Positions 1-7,089 of a stretch of 32,826 nucleotides of DNA are shown in pieces (the first letter of the stretch is position 1; every line of letters starts with the position of its first letter). The notes beneath the pieces were generated by a model. That model saw nothing but the letters and a program-made list of their open reading frames with translations. It was not told where the DNA came from and did no database searches. The translations under genes and the position numbers were made by a program. The DNA comes from Acidimicrobiaceae bacterium. Its GTDB lineage: Bacteria; Actinomycetota; Acidimicrobiia; Acidimicrobiales; RAAP-2. The DNA is taken from positions 1 to 32,826 of the forward strand of contig CANBVQ010000012.1 of the NCBI GenBank assembly GCA_947372925.1. The letters are read 5' to 3'.

Positions 1-44
1 GTCTTCGCCGCGGCTATCGCCTAGTCGTTGCTAGCGTCTTAATC

Positions 45-737
45 GTGACCGATTCAGTAGGGGAGCGCCACTTACTTCGCTGGGCGGAGTCCCTGGCCGC
101 CATCGCCCGCACGGGCCTCGCCTTTACTGAGTCACAGTACGAGCGTGAACGGTTCGAAGAAGTCCTCAAGGTGGCCGGTGATATCCGGGCTCACGCCGAT
201 GAAGGTGCTCTCGATGGCCTCGACGGCGAGGGCCACGTCGCCAACTGGATGGGCCAAGTCCAACCCGGTCGTGCGGGGTACGTCACGCCGAAGGTAGCCG
301 TTGGTGCGGCGGTGATGAATGACAAGGGTGAGTTACTGCTTATCCAGCGAGCCGATTCTGGTGTCTGGCTCTACCCCACGGGCTACTGCGACGTTGGCTA
401 TTCGGCAGTTGAGGTAGTCGTTAAGGAAGTGGAAGAAGAGACGGGCATCGAAGTCGAGCCCATTCGCCTCCTGGGAATTCTTGACACCTTGCGGCACGGC
501 ACTTCACGCATGCCCCTCTATTCAATGCTTTTTCTCTGTCGACAAATCGGTGGTGAACTGAATCCCCATCCTCTCGAATGCTCCGACGCCGGCTGGTTTA
601 CTCGAGAAACGCTGCCGTCACCAATCTTTGGGGTTGAACGATGGGGTGACGATGTCTTTGCCGCACTTGCCGGTGAGAAGCGCGATGTCTTCTACGACGA
701 TCTGCGCAGCCCCATTTGGCGAGGTGACTTCTCGTGA
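45..737 (+). CDS. Nudix hydrolase with N-terminal Nudix_N-type helical domain (ADP-ribose pyrophosphatase-like)
   Basis: A cytosolic hydrolase probably acting on a nucleoside diphosphate linked to another group; the exact substrate cannot be read. Residues 10-50 (LLRWAESLAAIARTGLAF...) resemble the helical N-terminal domain of YjhB-type Nudix proteins. The catalytic Nudix fold follows from about residue 83. The Nudix box runs from G113 to I135, and the metal-binding glutamates E128, E131 and E132 are present. Two usual box residues differ: the first Glu is Tyr119 and the usual Arg is Lys127. The 230-residue length suits this subfamily. It begins with GTG. Its stop overlaps the GTG of the following acetyltransferase by 4 bases, so the two are probably co-translated. 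Family assignment is firm, substrate is not. Confidence 0.88.
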   Translation: MTDSVGERHLLRWAESLAAIARTGLAFTESQYERERFEEVLKVAGDIRAHADEGALDGLDGEGHVANWMGQVQPGRAGYVTPKVAVGAAVMNDKGELLLIQRADSGVWLYPTGYCDVGYSAVEVVVKEVEEETGIEVEPIRLLGILDTLRHGTSRMPLYSMLFLCRQIGGELNPHPLECSDAGWFTRETLPSPIFGVERWGDDVFAALAGEKRDVFYDDLRSPIWRGDFS

Positions 738-1165
738 ACATTGAAATCGCCACGGAAGTAACGGCAGAGCTAACGGCGGCTCTCGCCACGCTGATCCCAC
801 AGCTTTCGAGTTCGGCCGACCCCATCACTGAAGACGTCCTACGTCGCGTACTGGCTGATCCCGCAATCACAATGTTTGTGGCCCGTCACGAGGGGAAAAT
901 CGTCGGAAGCCTCACTCTCGCTGTGTTTACTATCCCCACCGGTGTTCGGGCGTGGATTGAAGACGTTGTCGTTGACGAAAGTGCCCGAGGACTTGGTGCG
1001 GGCGAAGCTCTCACTCTGGCTGCACTCGATGCGGCCAAAGCGAAGGGTGCCACATCGGTTGACTTAACGAGTCGTCCATCGCGCGAAGCGGCCAACCGCC
1101 TCTATCTGCGTATGGGATTCGTAACTCGTGAAACCAATGTGTACCGGTTCGATCTTGCGAATTAG
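734..1165 (+). CDS. GNAT family N-acetyltransferase
   Basis: A single-domain GNAT acetyltransferase of 143 residues, expected to transfer acetyl from acetyl-CoA to an amine. The fold signature is visible: a central strand around residues 70-80 (RAWIEDVVVDESARG), then the acetyl-CoA pyrophosphate loop ARGLGAGEAL (a variant of Q/RxxGxG/A). A late segment, AANRLYLRMGF, is typical of GNAT motif B. The GTG start lies inside the stop codon of the upstream Nudix gene, which argues for a two-gene operon. The acceptor substrate cannot be inferred. It is one of four GNAT genes within 6.4 kb. Confidence 0.88.
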   Translation: MNIEIATEVTAELTAALATLIPQLSSSADPITEDVLRRVLADPAITMFVARHEGKIVGSLTLAVFTIPTGVRAWIEDVVVDESARGLGAGEALTLAALDAAKAKGATSVDLTSRPSREAANRLYLRMGFVTRETNVYRFDLAN

Positions 1166-1213
1166 GAACTCTTCAACGAGTAGTTGAGCAGAAATCCACA
1201 TTTCATTCAAGAC

Positions 1214-1336
1214 ATGAGCACGTCAATCTCGTTTCGACAAGCGGACGGTGCCTTGCAAGCCCTTGTGCAGATTGAAGAGATGGGACTGTTGTATGCGGTA
1301 GCGGCGTTGATGGAGTTGTTGCGTACGGAGGCGTGA
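1214..1336 (+). CDS. possible 40-residue ORF upstream of hicA
   Basis: A short ATG-to-TGA reading frame coding for a mostly helical peptide (MSTSISFRQADGAL... to ...ALMELLRTEA). It sits in the 216-base gap before hicA, on the same strand. No convincing ribosome binding site precedes it and I recognise no family. It could be a small gene of the toxin-antitoxin cassette, a leader peptide, or chance coding. It is listed because it is the only open stretch of note in that gap. Confidence 0.3.
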   Translation: MSTSISFRQADGALQALVQIEEMGLLYAVAALMELLRTEA

Positions 1337-1381
1337 TGCCATTTTGCGATCAGCGTGACTTTGTACGACCGTTGTGTTGAG

Positions 1382-1579
1382 GTGAAAGTACGGTTGATGA
1401 TTAAGGTGCTAGAAGCTGATGGCTGGGCGCTTGACCGACAGCGAGGTAGCCATCGCCAATTCCGCCACCCCGTAAAAACTGGAACTGTCACTTTGCCGGG
1501 GAAAATGTCAGATGACCTTCAAGCGGGACTGCTGGCTAGCATTGTGAAACAAGCGGGGCTCGAGAAGGGGAGACGGTGA
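1382..1579 (+). CDS. hicA: HicA-family mRNA interferase toxin
   Basis: Toxin of a type II toxin-antitoxin pair; HicA proteins are small double-stranded-RNA-binding-fold ribonucleases that cleave mRNA. The protein reads VKVRLMIKVLEADGW, then a GSHRQFRHP segment carrying the family's catalytic His, then TVTLPGK and a C-terminal helix ending LASIVKQAGL, all in the order typical of HicA. I chose GTG 1382 because homologues begin with this V-K-x-R-x-hIK pattern; an ATG six codons later (1397) is an alternative. The open frame extends upstream to 1355 but those residues look unlike HicA. The stop runs into the hicB start (TGATG), so the pair is translationally coupled, toxin first. Confidence 0.88.
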   Translation: MKVRLMIKVLEADGWALDRQRGSHRQFRHPVKTGTVTLPGKMSDDLQAGLLASIVKQAGLEKGRR

Positions 1580-1791
1580 TGGAATATACGGTTGTCATCG
1601 AAAAGTCCGACAAGAACTTTGGTGCCTGGGTGCCCGATCTCCCGGGCTGTGTAAGCACTGGCTCGACTATCGAAGAAGTGACTAAGAACATCGCTGAGGC
1701 GATTGAGTTTCATCTTGAATCCATGCTGCGGCATGGCGAAGCAATTCCCCAGCCAACTACAAGTGTGGCGACGGTGAAGGTTGCTTCATAA
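1579..1791 (+). CDS. hicB: HicB-like antitoxin, short form without DNA-binding domain
   Basis: Antitoxin partner of HicA. The protein starts MEYTVVIEKSDKNFGAWVPD and continues through DLPGCVSTGSTIEE, the partial RNase-H-like fold typical of HicB, then a helix (NIAEAIEFHLESM). It stops at about 70 residues. Many HicB proteins carry a further C-terminal ribbon-helix-helix or HTH domain that binds the operon promoter; nothing like it is present. Autoregulation must therefore work differently or be absent. ATG 1579 overlaps the hicA stop; GTG 1576 is an alternative start one codon upstream. Confidence 0.87.
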   Translation: MEYTVVIEKSDKNFGAWVPDLPGCVSTGSTIEEVTKNIAEAIEFHLESMLRHGEAIPQPTTSVATVKVAS

Positions 1792-1812
1792 TGCTAGTAG
1801 CCGAAGGCACAA

Positions 1813-2466
1813 CTACTGAGGGTGATTGATCCCTCTCGTGAGTTCGGGATTCAGGAAGAACGTGTCCTGGAGGATGTCGATCCCGGAAAGCCATTCCTCA
1901 TTGGTGAGCGAAGTCGATGCAACGTCATCAACGACGCGGCCCACTGTGTAGGCCTGCAGCAGCGTGGCGAGAAAGACTGGCGTGAGCCGTGGATTGATCC
2001 AACCTCGCTCGTGTCCAATACGAAATACCTCGGTGTAGCCATCGGTGATTCGCTGCTGCTCTTTTGAGAGCATGAGGCGAAAACGTTCATTTCGGTCGGC
2101 GGTAGCGATGGCGACAATACGGGCCATGCGGTTCTGACGTCGTCCAACGTCTTGAATGAAGTGGCTCCATTGGTGCAAGACGCTTCGCGCCTTATCAAAA
2201 GAGTCGGTACCTTCGGCGGTGGTAATGAGTTGGGCAATGGCCGCGTGGGTGTCATGAGCGAATTGGCGGATTAGTGCGACTTCCATTAAATGGTGGAAAT
2301 CCTCGAAGTGGTGGTAGAGAGAGCTACGGGCCACGCCGGAGTTATTGAGAACTTCCTCGACGGTGACCTTGTCAACGGGCTTGGACACCATTAGTTCTAG
2401 GGCCGTAGTGATGAGGTGCTCAGCGGTTGGATGGAGCTGGCCTTGGTAGTCCGATGCTTTGGTCAC
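1813..2466 (-). CDS. TetR/AcrR family transcriptional regulator
   Basis: A 217-residue ligand-responsive repressor. Residues 14-62 form the TetR helix-turn-helix: AEHLITTALELMVSKP, VDKVTVEEVLNNSGVARSSLYHHF. The rest is a helical ligand domain. It starts with GTG, with a GGGGGAG ribosome binding site about 10 bases upstream. It lies 34 bases downstream of the VOC gene on the same strand and may share its transcript. Its ligand domain resembles that of the TetR at 29502-30113 (shared pattern RRxNR...EQxRxTxG...GxERGW), so the two are paralogues. Target genes are unknown. Confidence 0.9.
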   Translation of the reverse strand: MTKASDYQGQLHPTAEHLITTALELMVSKPVDKVTVEEVLNNSGVARSSLYHHFEDFHHLMEVALIRQFAHDTHAAIAQLITTAEGTDSFDKARSVLHQWSHFIQDVGRRQNRMARIVAIATADRNERFRLMLSKEQQRITDGYTEVFRIGHERGWINPRLTPVFLATLLQAYTVGRVVDDVASTSLTNEEWLSGIDILQDTFFLNPELTRGINHPQ

Positions 2467-2500
2467 TGCGCTTCAACTCCCCCGTGAGTAGGTGACTACG

Positions 2501-2983
2501 CTACGCCAATTCAACGGCGTTCGTGAGTCCTTCGATATCGATTTTCCGCATGGTCCGCATCGCTTGAAATGCCCGTGCTGAACGTTCAGGATCAGGGTCA
2601 CTCAGCAATTGCCCTAAGCGGTTCGGAATAATCTGCCACGCGACGCCCCACCTATCTCGACACCAGCCACACCAGCTCTCTTCGCCGCCATCTGCCGTGA
2701 GACCGTTCCAGAGGTGGTCGACTTCTTCTTGGGTCTCACAAAAAACTTGGAAGGAGATTGAGTCGGTGTGCGCTTTCCCGGGTCCACCATTCAAGGCCGT
2801 AAAGCGCGAGCCAAACAGTTCAAAACTGACGGTCAGCACTGAATCCTTAGCCAATTGGGCGTCGGCCTGGTAGTAGTCAACGTTGGTGATTTTGGCGTCC
2901 GGGAAGAGTCCGCAGTAGAACTCGGCCGCGTCAAGCGCCTCGGTGTCGAACCAAAGAAAAGTATTCATTCCCGTTATTGCCAT
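2501..2983 (-). CDS. VOC-superfamily PhnB-like protein
   Basis: A 160-residue vicinal-oxygen-chelate fold protein of the PhnB/3-demethylubiquinone-methyltransferase-like group. Supporting segments are NTFLWFDTEALDAAEFYCGLF near the start, LTVSFELFGSRFTALNGG in the middle and DRWGVAWQIIPNRL near the end, which is the standard order of the family. C-terminal text (DPERSARAFQAMRTMRKID) also matches the group. Such proteins are often annotated as methyltransferases, but most have no demonstrated methyltransferase activity. It is divergent from the D-aminoacylase gene across a 53-base gap and followed by a TetR gene on its own strand. Confidence 0.87.
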   Translation of the reverse strand: MAITGMNTFLWFDTEALDAAEFYCGLFPDAKITNVDYYQADAQLAKDSVLTVSFELFGSRFTALNGGPGKAHTDSISFQVFCETQEEVDHLWNGLTADGGEESWCGWCRDRWGVAWQIIPNRLGQLLSDPDPERSARAFQAMRTMRKIDIEGLTNAVELA

Positions 2984-3036
2984 GTCCTATTTTGTCATGT
3001 TTTCCACGAGGGCGAACCTGGCGATACGCTCAAATC

Positions 3037-4761
3037 ATGTTTGACATCGTTATTCGCAACGCCTTTCTCGTCGATGGCAGTGGGGTGCCGGGACGAAGGG
3101 CCGATATCGCCATTACGGGTTCGATCATTAGTGAAGTTGGCGAACCCGGAACGGTGGGTGGCGGACGACGAGAGATTGATGCCAAGGGGCAACTGGTCAC
3201 GCCGGGGTTTGTAGATATTCACACGCACTACGACGGTCAGGTCTCTTGGGATCCGTGGTTCACGCCCTCTAGCTGGCACGGTGTGACCACCGTCGTCGGT
3301 GGTAACTGTGGTGTGGGTTTCGCCCCCGTCCGCCCTAACAGTCACGAGTGGCTCGTCCAACTCATGGAGGGGGTCGAAGACATTCCCGGTGCGGCGTTGA
3401 CTGAAGGGATCGTCTGGTCGTGGGAGTCCTTTCCCGAGTTTCTAGACGCGATTGAGAAAGAACCTCGCGTCATCGATTACGGATTTCAGCTGGCCCACGG
3501 GGCACTGCGCGGTTACGTCATGGCTGAACGAGGTGCGGCGAACGAGCCGGCCACGGCCGAGGACATTGCTCAAATGCAACGATTGGCCGAGGAGGCGTTG
3601 GTTGCCGGCGCCATGGGAATCTCTACTTCACGAACATCGCTCCACAAAGCGAAAGATGGTGAGTTCGTTCCCGGCACATTTGCCGAACTTGACGAGTTAT
3701 TTGCGTTCGCCGATGCGATGAACGAAACCCGGAAGCGCACCGGTCGCACCAGCGTGTTTCAACTGGCGATTGAGCACACGGACGTGCCTGATCAGTTTGA
3801 GTGGATGCGCTCCTTTTCGGAACTTTCGGGAGCCAAGGTGGCATTTAACTTTTCCCAAACCCGACACGCGCCGGATGTCTGGAAGGACGTCGTCAGAGAG
3901 CTTGATCGGGCCGTAGCGGACGGTATTGCGATTGTCGGCCAGGTGGCAGGACGCTCCATAGGTGTTCTCGAGTGCCTCGAGGGCAGCGTGCACCCCTTCA
4001 TTAGGCACCGCACGTGGCGCGAGCTCGAGCATCTGTCATTATCGGAGAAGGTGGCCGAACTCAAGAAGCCGGAAGTGCGCAAGGCGTTGCTAGATGAGTC
4101 ACGGAAATCATCCACGCCTAACGCCGAACTCCTTATGTCGGGTTGGGAGCGTATGTATCCCGTGGGCGTCGACAACATCGATTACGAACCGGACCCCACG
4201 AAAGATTCGCTCGAGGCCCTCGCCCAATCATCCGGCCGTACGCCCCAGGAACTCGCCCTAGACGCTCTTTTGGCCTTTGACGGCCACGGAATGCTCTACG
4301 TGCCCTTGTTTAACTACAGCGGAGGAGACCTCGAGCTGGTGCGCGAACTACACCAACATCCCGCCACTCGCATGGGGCTTTCCGACGCTGGCGCTCACTG
4401 TGGTGCGATCTGTGACGGCGGCATGCCCACGTTCATGCTGACCCACTGGACGCGCGATCGCCAACGTGGCGACCTGCTGCCAATCGAATTCATAGTGCAC
4501 CGTCAAACGTTGCAAACGGCGCAGCTGTACGGAATGCACGATCGCGGTCTCATCGCGCCCGGCATGAAAGCCGATATCAACATCATTAACTACGAGACAC
4601 TCGGCTTCTCTAAAGCGGAGATGGCCTACGACCTCCCGACGGGTGCCCGGCGTCTCGTCCAGCGGGGATCGGGATACGTCATGACGATGGTGAGTGGTGT
4701 GCCTATTGTGGAGAACGATGAATTCACGGGAGCTCTACCCGGCAAGTTAGTGAGGGCATAA
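3037..4761 (+). CDS. N-acyl-D-amino-acid deacylase (D-aminoacylase, amidohydrolase superfamily)
   Basis: A zinc-dependent hydrolase expected to release D-amino acids from N-acyl-D-amino acids. From the chosen start the protein has 574 residues. The metal-binding HTH motif is at 62-64 (GFVDIHTHYDG) and is followed by GGNCGVGFAP, where Cys91 matches by position the zinc-bridging Cys of the D-aminoacylase family. Near the C-terminus LSDAGAHCGAICDGG carries the conserved Asp. The frame opens upstream at 2977, but those 20 residues look unlike the family. ATG 3037 begins with MFDIVIRNAFLVDGSG, a standard amidohydrolase N-terminus. The stop overlaps the next start by one base (TAATG). Confidence 0.9.
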   Translation: MFDIVIRNAFLVDGSGVPGRRADIAITGSIISEVGEPGTVGGGRREIDAKGQLVTPGFVDIHTHYDGQVSWDPWFTPSSWHGVTTVVGGNCGVGFAPVRPNSHEWLVQLMEGVEDIPGAALTEGIVWSWESFPEFLDAIEKEPRVIDYGFQLAHGALRGYVMAERGAANEPATAEDIAQMQRLAEEALVAGAMGISTSRTSLHKAKDGEFVPGTFAELDELFAFADAMNETRKRTGRTSVFQLAIEHTDVPDQFEWMRSFSELSGAKVAFNFSQTRHAPDVWKDVVRELDRAVADGIAIVGQVAGRSIGVLECLEGSVHPFIRHRTWRELEHLSLSEKVAELKKPEVRKALLDESRKSSTPNAELLMSGWERMYPVGVDNIDYEPDPTKDSLEALAQSSGRTPQELALDALLAFDGHGMLYVPLFNYSGGDLELVRELHQHPATRMGLSDAGAHCGAICDGGMPTFMLTHWTRDRQRGDLLPIEFIVHRQTLQTAQLYGMHDRGLIAPGMKADINIINYETLGFSKAEMAYDLPTGARRLVQRGSGYVMTMVSGVPIVENDEFTGALPGKLVRA

Positions 4762-5171
4762 TGGCCAACAAGAAAATGAATGTTGCGGATGCGCAGTACA
4801 TCTCCTTCACGTCTTTCCGTCAAGATGGCAGTGCCGCTTCGACACCGGTTTGGGTCGTTCCCTTCCGCAGTGGTTACGCCTTTACATCGGACGACACCTC
4901 TTTTAAGGTGAAGCGGATTGCCAAGAATCCACGTGCCCGAATCGCCCCTTCCACATTTCGAGGCGTCGTAGCCGAAGGCGCCGAAGTACTTGAAGGAACT
5001 GCTGAACTCCTACGCGGAGACGACTTCCAGGCGGTCGAGAAGTTGATCAAACGGAAGTATTGGCTCGGTTGGTACCTCGCTATTGTCCCGTCACAGTTTT
5101 TCGCCCGTTTTAAGAAGGAATCGGCCCCAGGCTCAGTGGCCATTCTGGTGACTCCCGATCGTGGCGAATAG
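4761..5171 (+). CDS. PPOX-class F420-dependent oxidoreductase-like protein
   Basis: A 136-residue split-barrel flavin/F420-binding protein of the pyridoxamine-phosphate-oxidase-like superfamily. The pattern YISFTSFRQDGSAASTPVWV, then FTSDDTSFKVKRIAKNPRA and a later barrel strand resembles the actinobacterial F420-dependent PPOX group (Rv2061-like). The substrate is unknown. It is coupled by a one-base overlap to the upstream deacylase and by an 11-base overlap to the downstream GNAT, so the three are likely one operon. F420 use is inferred from family resemblance only. Confidence 0.85.
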   Translation: MANKKMNVADAQYISFTSFRQDGSAASTPVWVVPFRSGYAFTSDDTSFKVKRIAKNPRARIAPSTFRGVVAEGAEVLEGTAELLRGDDFQAVEKLIKRKYWLGWYLAIVPSQFFARFKKESAPGSVAILVTPDRGE

Positions 5172-5685
5172 TTCGCTCACCCTTCGCCGGCCAATCATGG
5201 CTGATGAAGCCGTTGTACGTCAGGCTCAGCTTGAACTCCAAGTAGATGGTTTTGATTTTGCCTGGGGGCTAGCGGCCGATGGTTTGTGGGCCGCGTATTT
5301 GGAACGACTGGACCGACTTCATGATGGGGTGGATCTCCCCGACGACGTAGTCAAGTCCACGTTCTACCTAGCCGAAGTCAACGGCGAGGTAGTGGGTAGC
5401 ACGTCAATCCGCTATGACCTCAATGAGTATCTATCGGAGTTCGGAGGCCACATTGGCTACTGCGTTCGCCCGACCTTTCGTCGTCAGGGGTACGCCGCCA
5501 CGATGTTGCGCTTGCAGATTGAGGTAGCCCGTGAAGCTCGTATTGACAACATTCTGGTTACCTGTCTCGAATCCAATGTGGCATCGGCAGCGGTAATTGA
5601 GCGTTGTGGAGGGGAGTACGAGTACTCCCGGACCCGCCCCGACGGGGCGACATTTCGCCGCTACTGGTTCCGCCGACCTACCTAG
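5161..5685 (+). CDS. GNAT family N-acetyltransferase
   Basis: A 174-residue acetyltransferase. The N-terminus LTLRRPIMADEAVVRQAQLEL is a typical GNAT first strand and helix. The acetyl-CoA loop is seen at GYCVRPTFRRQGYAATML, followed by ILVTCLESNVASAAVIERCGG, where Asn and the small residues are conserved in this group. I kept the GTG at 5161 because the conserved LRRP strand lies before the internal ATG at 5197. It overlaps the preceding PPOX gene by 11 bases. The substrate is not inferable. Confidence 0.87.
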   Translation: MANSSLTLRRPIMADEAVVRQAQLELQVDGFDFAWGLAADGLWAAYLERLDRLHDGVDLPDDVVKSTFYLAEVNGEVVGSTSIRYDLNEYLSEFGGHIGYCVRPTFRRQGYAATMLRLQIEVAREARIDNILVTCLESNVASAAVIERCGGEYEYSRTRPDGATFRRYWFRRPT

Positions 5686-5724
5686 CAATTTTCTGGATTC
5701 TCGCTATCCTTGGAGTACTAAGTC

Positions 5725-5730
5725 AAAGGG
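5725..5730 (+). promoter_or_regulatory. ribosome binding site deciding the start of the small secreted protein
   Basis: AAAGGG lies five bases before ATG 5736. It supports that start over the much longer open frame that begins at 5604 inside the upstream acetyltransferase gene. Confidence 0.6.
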
Positions 5731-5735
5731 TATGT

Positions 5736-6110
5736 ATGCGGCGCGTTTTACTAATGGTCACAGTCTCCACCGTGATGAGTATGAGCCTGCTCTCCGTGGT
5801 ACCCGACGTGGCAAATGCGGACACTCATTACGCGAAAAAGAAGTGTGATCAAACGGCTCTAGCGTCCTATAACGCCTATCACGATGCCTCTAGGGCGATT
5901 GTGGCGGCCTATAAAACTGTTGTCGATGCGGCGAAGGTCACCTACCGCGCTGCCAAGCAGTCCGGCATTACATCGGTGCGCAAAGCGGCCAATGCCAACT
6001 ACCAAGAGGCGCTGGCGAATGCCCGTAACACGAGGGCATCGGCACTTTCCGCGCTGGGCACCCCGCCGCGTATTCCTAAGGGATGCAAAGCAGCTGAACT
6101 CCATTCGTAA
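5736..6110 (+). CDS. small secreted alanine-rich helical protein, unknown function
   Basis: From ATG 5736 the product has 124 residues. Residues 1-28 form a clear Sec signal peptide: MRR, a hydrophobic stretch and a likely AxA cleavage site (ANA at 26-28). The mature protein is rich in Ala, Lys and Tyr and looks like a long helical hairpin. It has exactly two cysteines, C37 and C117, flanking the helical part, which could close it with a disulfide. I recognise no family. The stop overlaps the next GNAT start by one base (TAATG), so translation of the two is coupled. It is probably exported; its role is unknown. Confidence 0.72.
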   Translation: MRRVLLMVTVSTVMSMSLLSVVPDVANADTHYAKKKCDQTALASYNAYHDASRAIVAAYKTVVDAAKVTYRAAKQSGITSVRKAANANYQEALANARNTRASALSALGTPPRIPKGCKAAELHS

Positions 6111-6595
6111 TGGTGGTGGAAATCCGTCGGGCCCGTGTTGCCGATGCTGAGGACTACGCCACGATTCGTTTAGAAGCGCTCCGGGTGGCACCCGATGCCT
6201 TTGGCAGTGTGTACGAAGACGTCGCAAAATTTCCGCTTAATCGTTTTGAAGAACAGTTGCGAAACGGTTGCTACTTCCTGGCCTACGACGACGACGGAGT
6301 TATTGGTACTAGTTCGTACGCTCAGTACAGTTCGAATCGAAGACGACACGCCGGCCTCTACGGGATGTTTGTGACGCCCCACTGGCAGGGCCAAGGTGTC
6401 GCCGCTGAACTCGTCAACGCCGTACGACAACGGGCACGTCTCGGCGGGTATCGAGAGCTGTACCTTTCTGTTAATCCCGCAATGGCGCGCGCCGTCGCCT
6501 TTTACGAGCGTGAAGGGTTTCGCGATACGGGAGAACGCGAACCGATGCGCCGTGACTCTTCTGTGTCACTTATGACTATGAAGGCGCACGTCTAG
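6110..6595 (+). CDS. GNAT family N-acetyltransferase
   Basis: A 161-residue acetyltransferase. EIRRARVADAEDYATIRLEAL is the first strand and helix. YGMFVTPHWQGQGVAAELV holds the acetyl-CoA binding loop (QGQGVA). LYLSVNPAMARAVAFYEREGF is the later conserved strand and helix with the usual FYExxGF ending. It is coupled by a one-base overlap to the secreted protein upstream and followed after 7 bases by another GNAT. The substrate cannot be read from sequence. Confidence 0.9.
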   Translation: MVVEIRRARVADAEDYATIRLEALRVAPDAFGSVYEDVAKFPLNRFEEQLRNGCYFLAYDDDGVIGTSSYAQYSSNRRRHAGLYGMFVTPHWQGQGVAAELVNAVRQRARLGGYRELYLSVNPAMARAVAFYEREGFRDTGEREPMRRDSSVSLMTMKAHV

Positions 6596-6602
6596 CGTTG
6601 AT

Positions 6603-7070
6603 ATGGAACCAGTGGCGTTCGTGGAAGTAGTTGAAAGCGTTGAGCTACACGAGCTTCGACGGAATGTCTTACGTGGGGGAGATCCCACCGCCATCGTTGA
6701 AGATCCCCGAGATGACCGTCCAGATTCCTTGCATCTGGCCGTACGGCTCGACGATGGCCTTGTGGCGATTGGCTCTTTTTACGTCTCCACTTCTCCTCGG
6801 GACCCCACGCAGCCATCGATGCAGTTGCGGTATCTCGCTACGGACCCGGGCTGGCAGCGCCACGGGTTTGGAGCGATGCTCCTTCGTGAAGGTGAGGCCC
6901 TTCTCATTCGTCGAGGCGTCGACTCGCTATGGGCGAATGCTCGCGACACCGCGCTTGGGTTTTACCTATGTGAGGGTTGGGAGACGCTGCCCAATTCGGA
7001 ACACCTCAGCGCCGAAACCCAATTGCCGCACACCGTGATAGTCAAACAGTTAGGTCATCTTGAGCGTTAG
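6603..7070 (+). CDS. GNAT family N-acetyltransferase
   Basis: A 155-residue acetyltransferase with MQLRYLATDPGWQRHGFGAML as the acetyl-CoA motif (QRHGFG) and LWANARDTALGFYLCEGWE as the later conserved segment. The second motif, with its Asn-Ala-Arg-Asp pattern, resembles GNATs that act on small molecules, but the acceptor remains unknown. It is 7 bases behind the previous GNAT and 19 bases before the DUF3048 gene, all on the + strand. Confidence 0.88.
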   Translation: MEPVAFVEVVESVELHELRRNVLRGGDPTAIVEDPRDDRPDSLHLAVRLDDGLVAIGSFYVSTSPRDPTQPSMQLRYLATDPGWQRHGFGAMLLREGEALLIRRGVDSLWANARDTALGFYLCEGWETLPNSEHLSAETQLPHTVIVKQLGHLER

Positions 7071-7089
7071 AAATCTCTAGAGTGGGCGC

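Noticed and set aside
1-44. A frame reading seven residues to TAG at 22-24, possibly the tail of an upstream gene
   Set aside because: Too short to identify a frame or product; other frames are equally possible.
1792-1820. Short repeat AGTAG...CTACT between hicB and the TetR gene
   Set aside because: Five-base stem and long loop; too weak to call a terminator.
2977-3036. Upstream extension of the D-aminoacylase frame
   Set aside because: The 20 extra residues look unlike the family, and ATG 3037 gives a canonical N-terminus.
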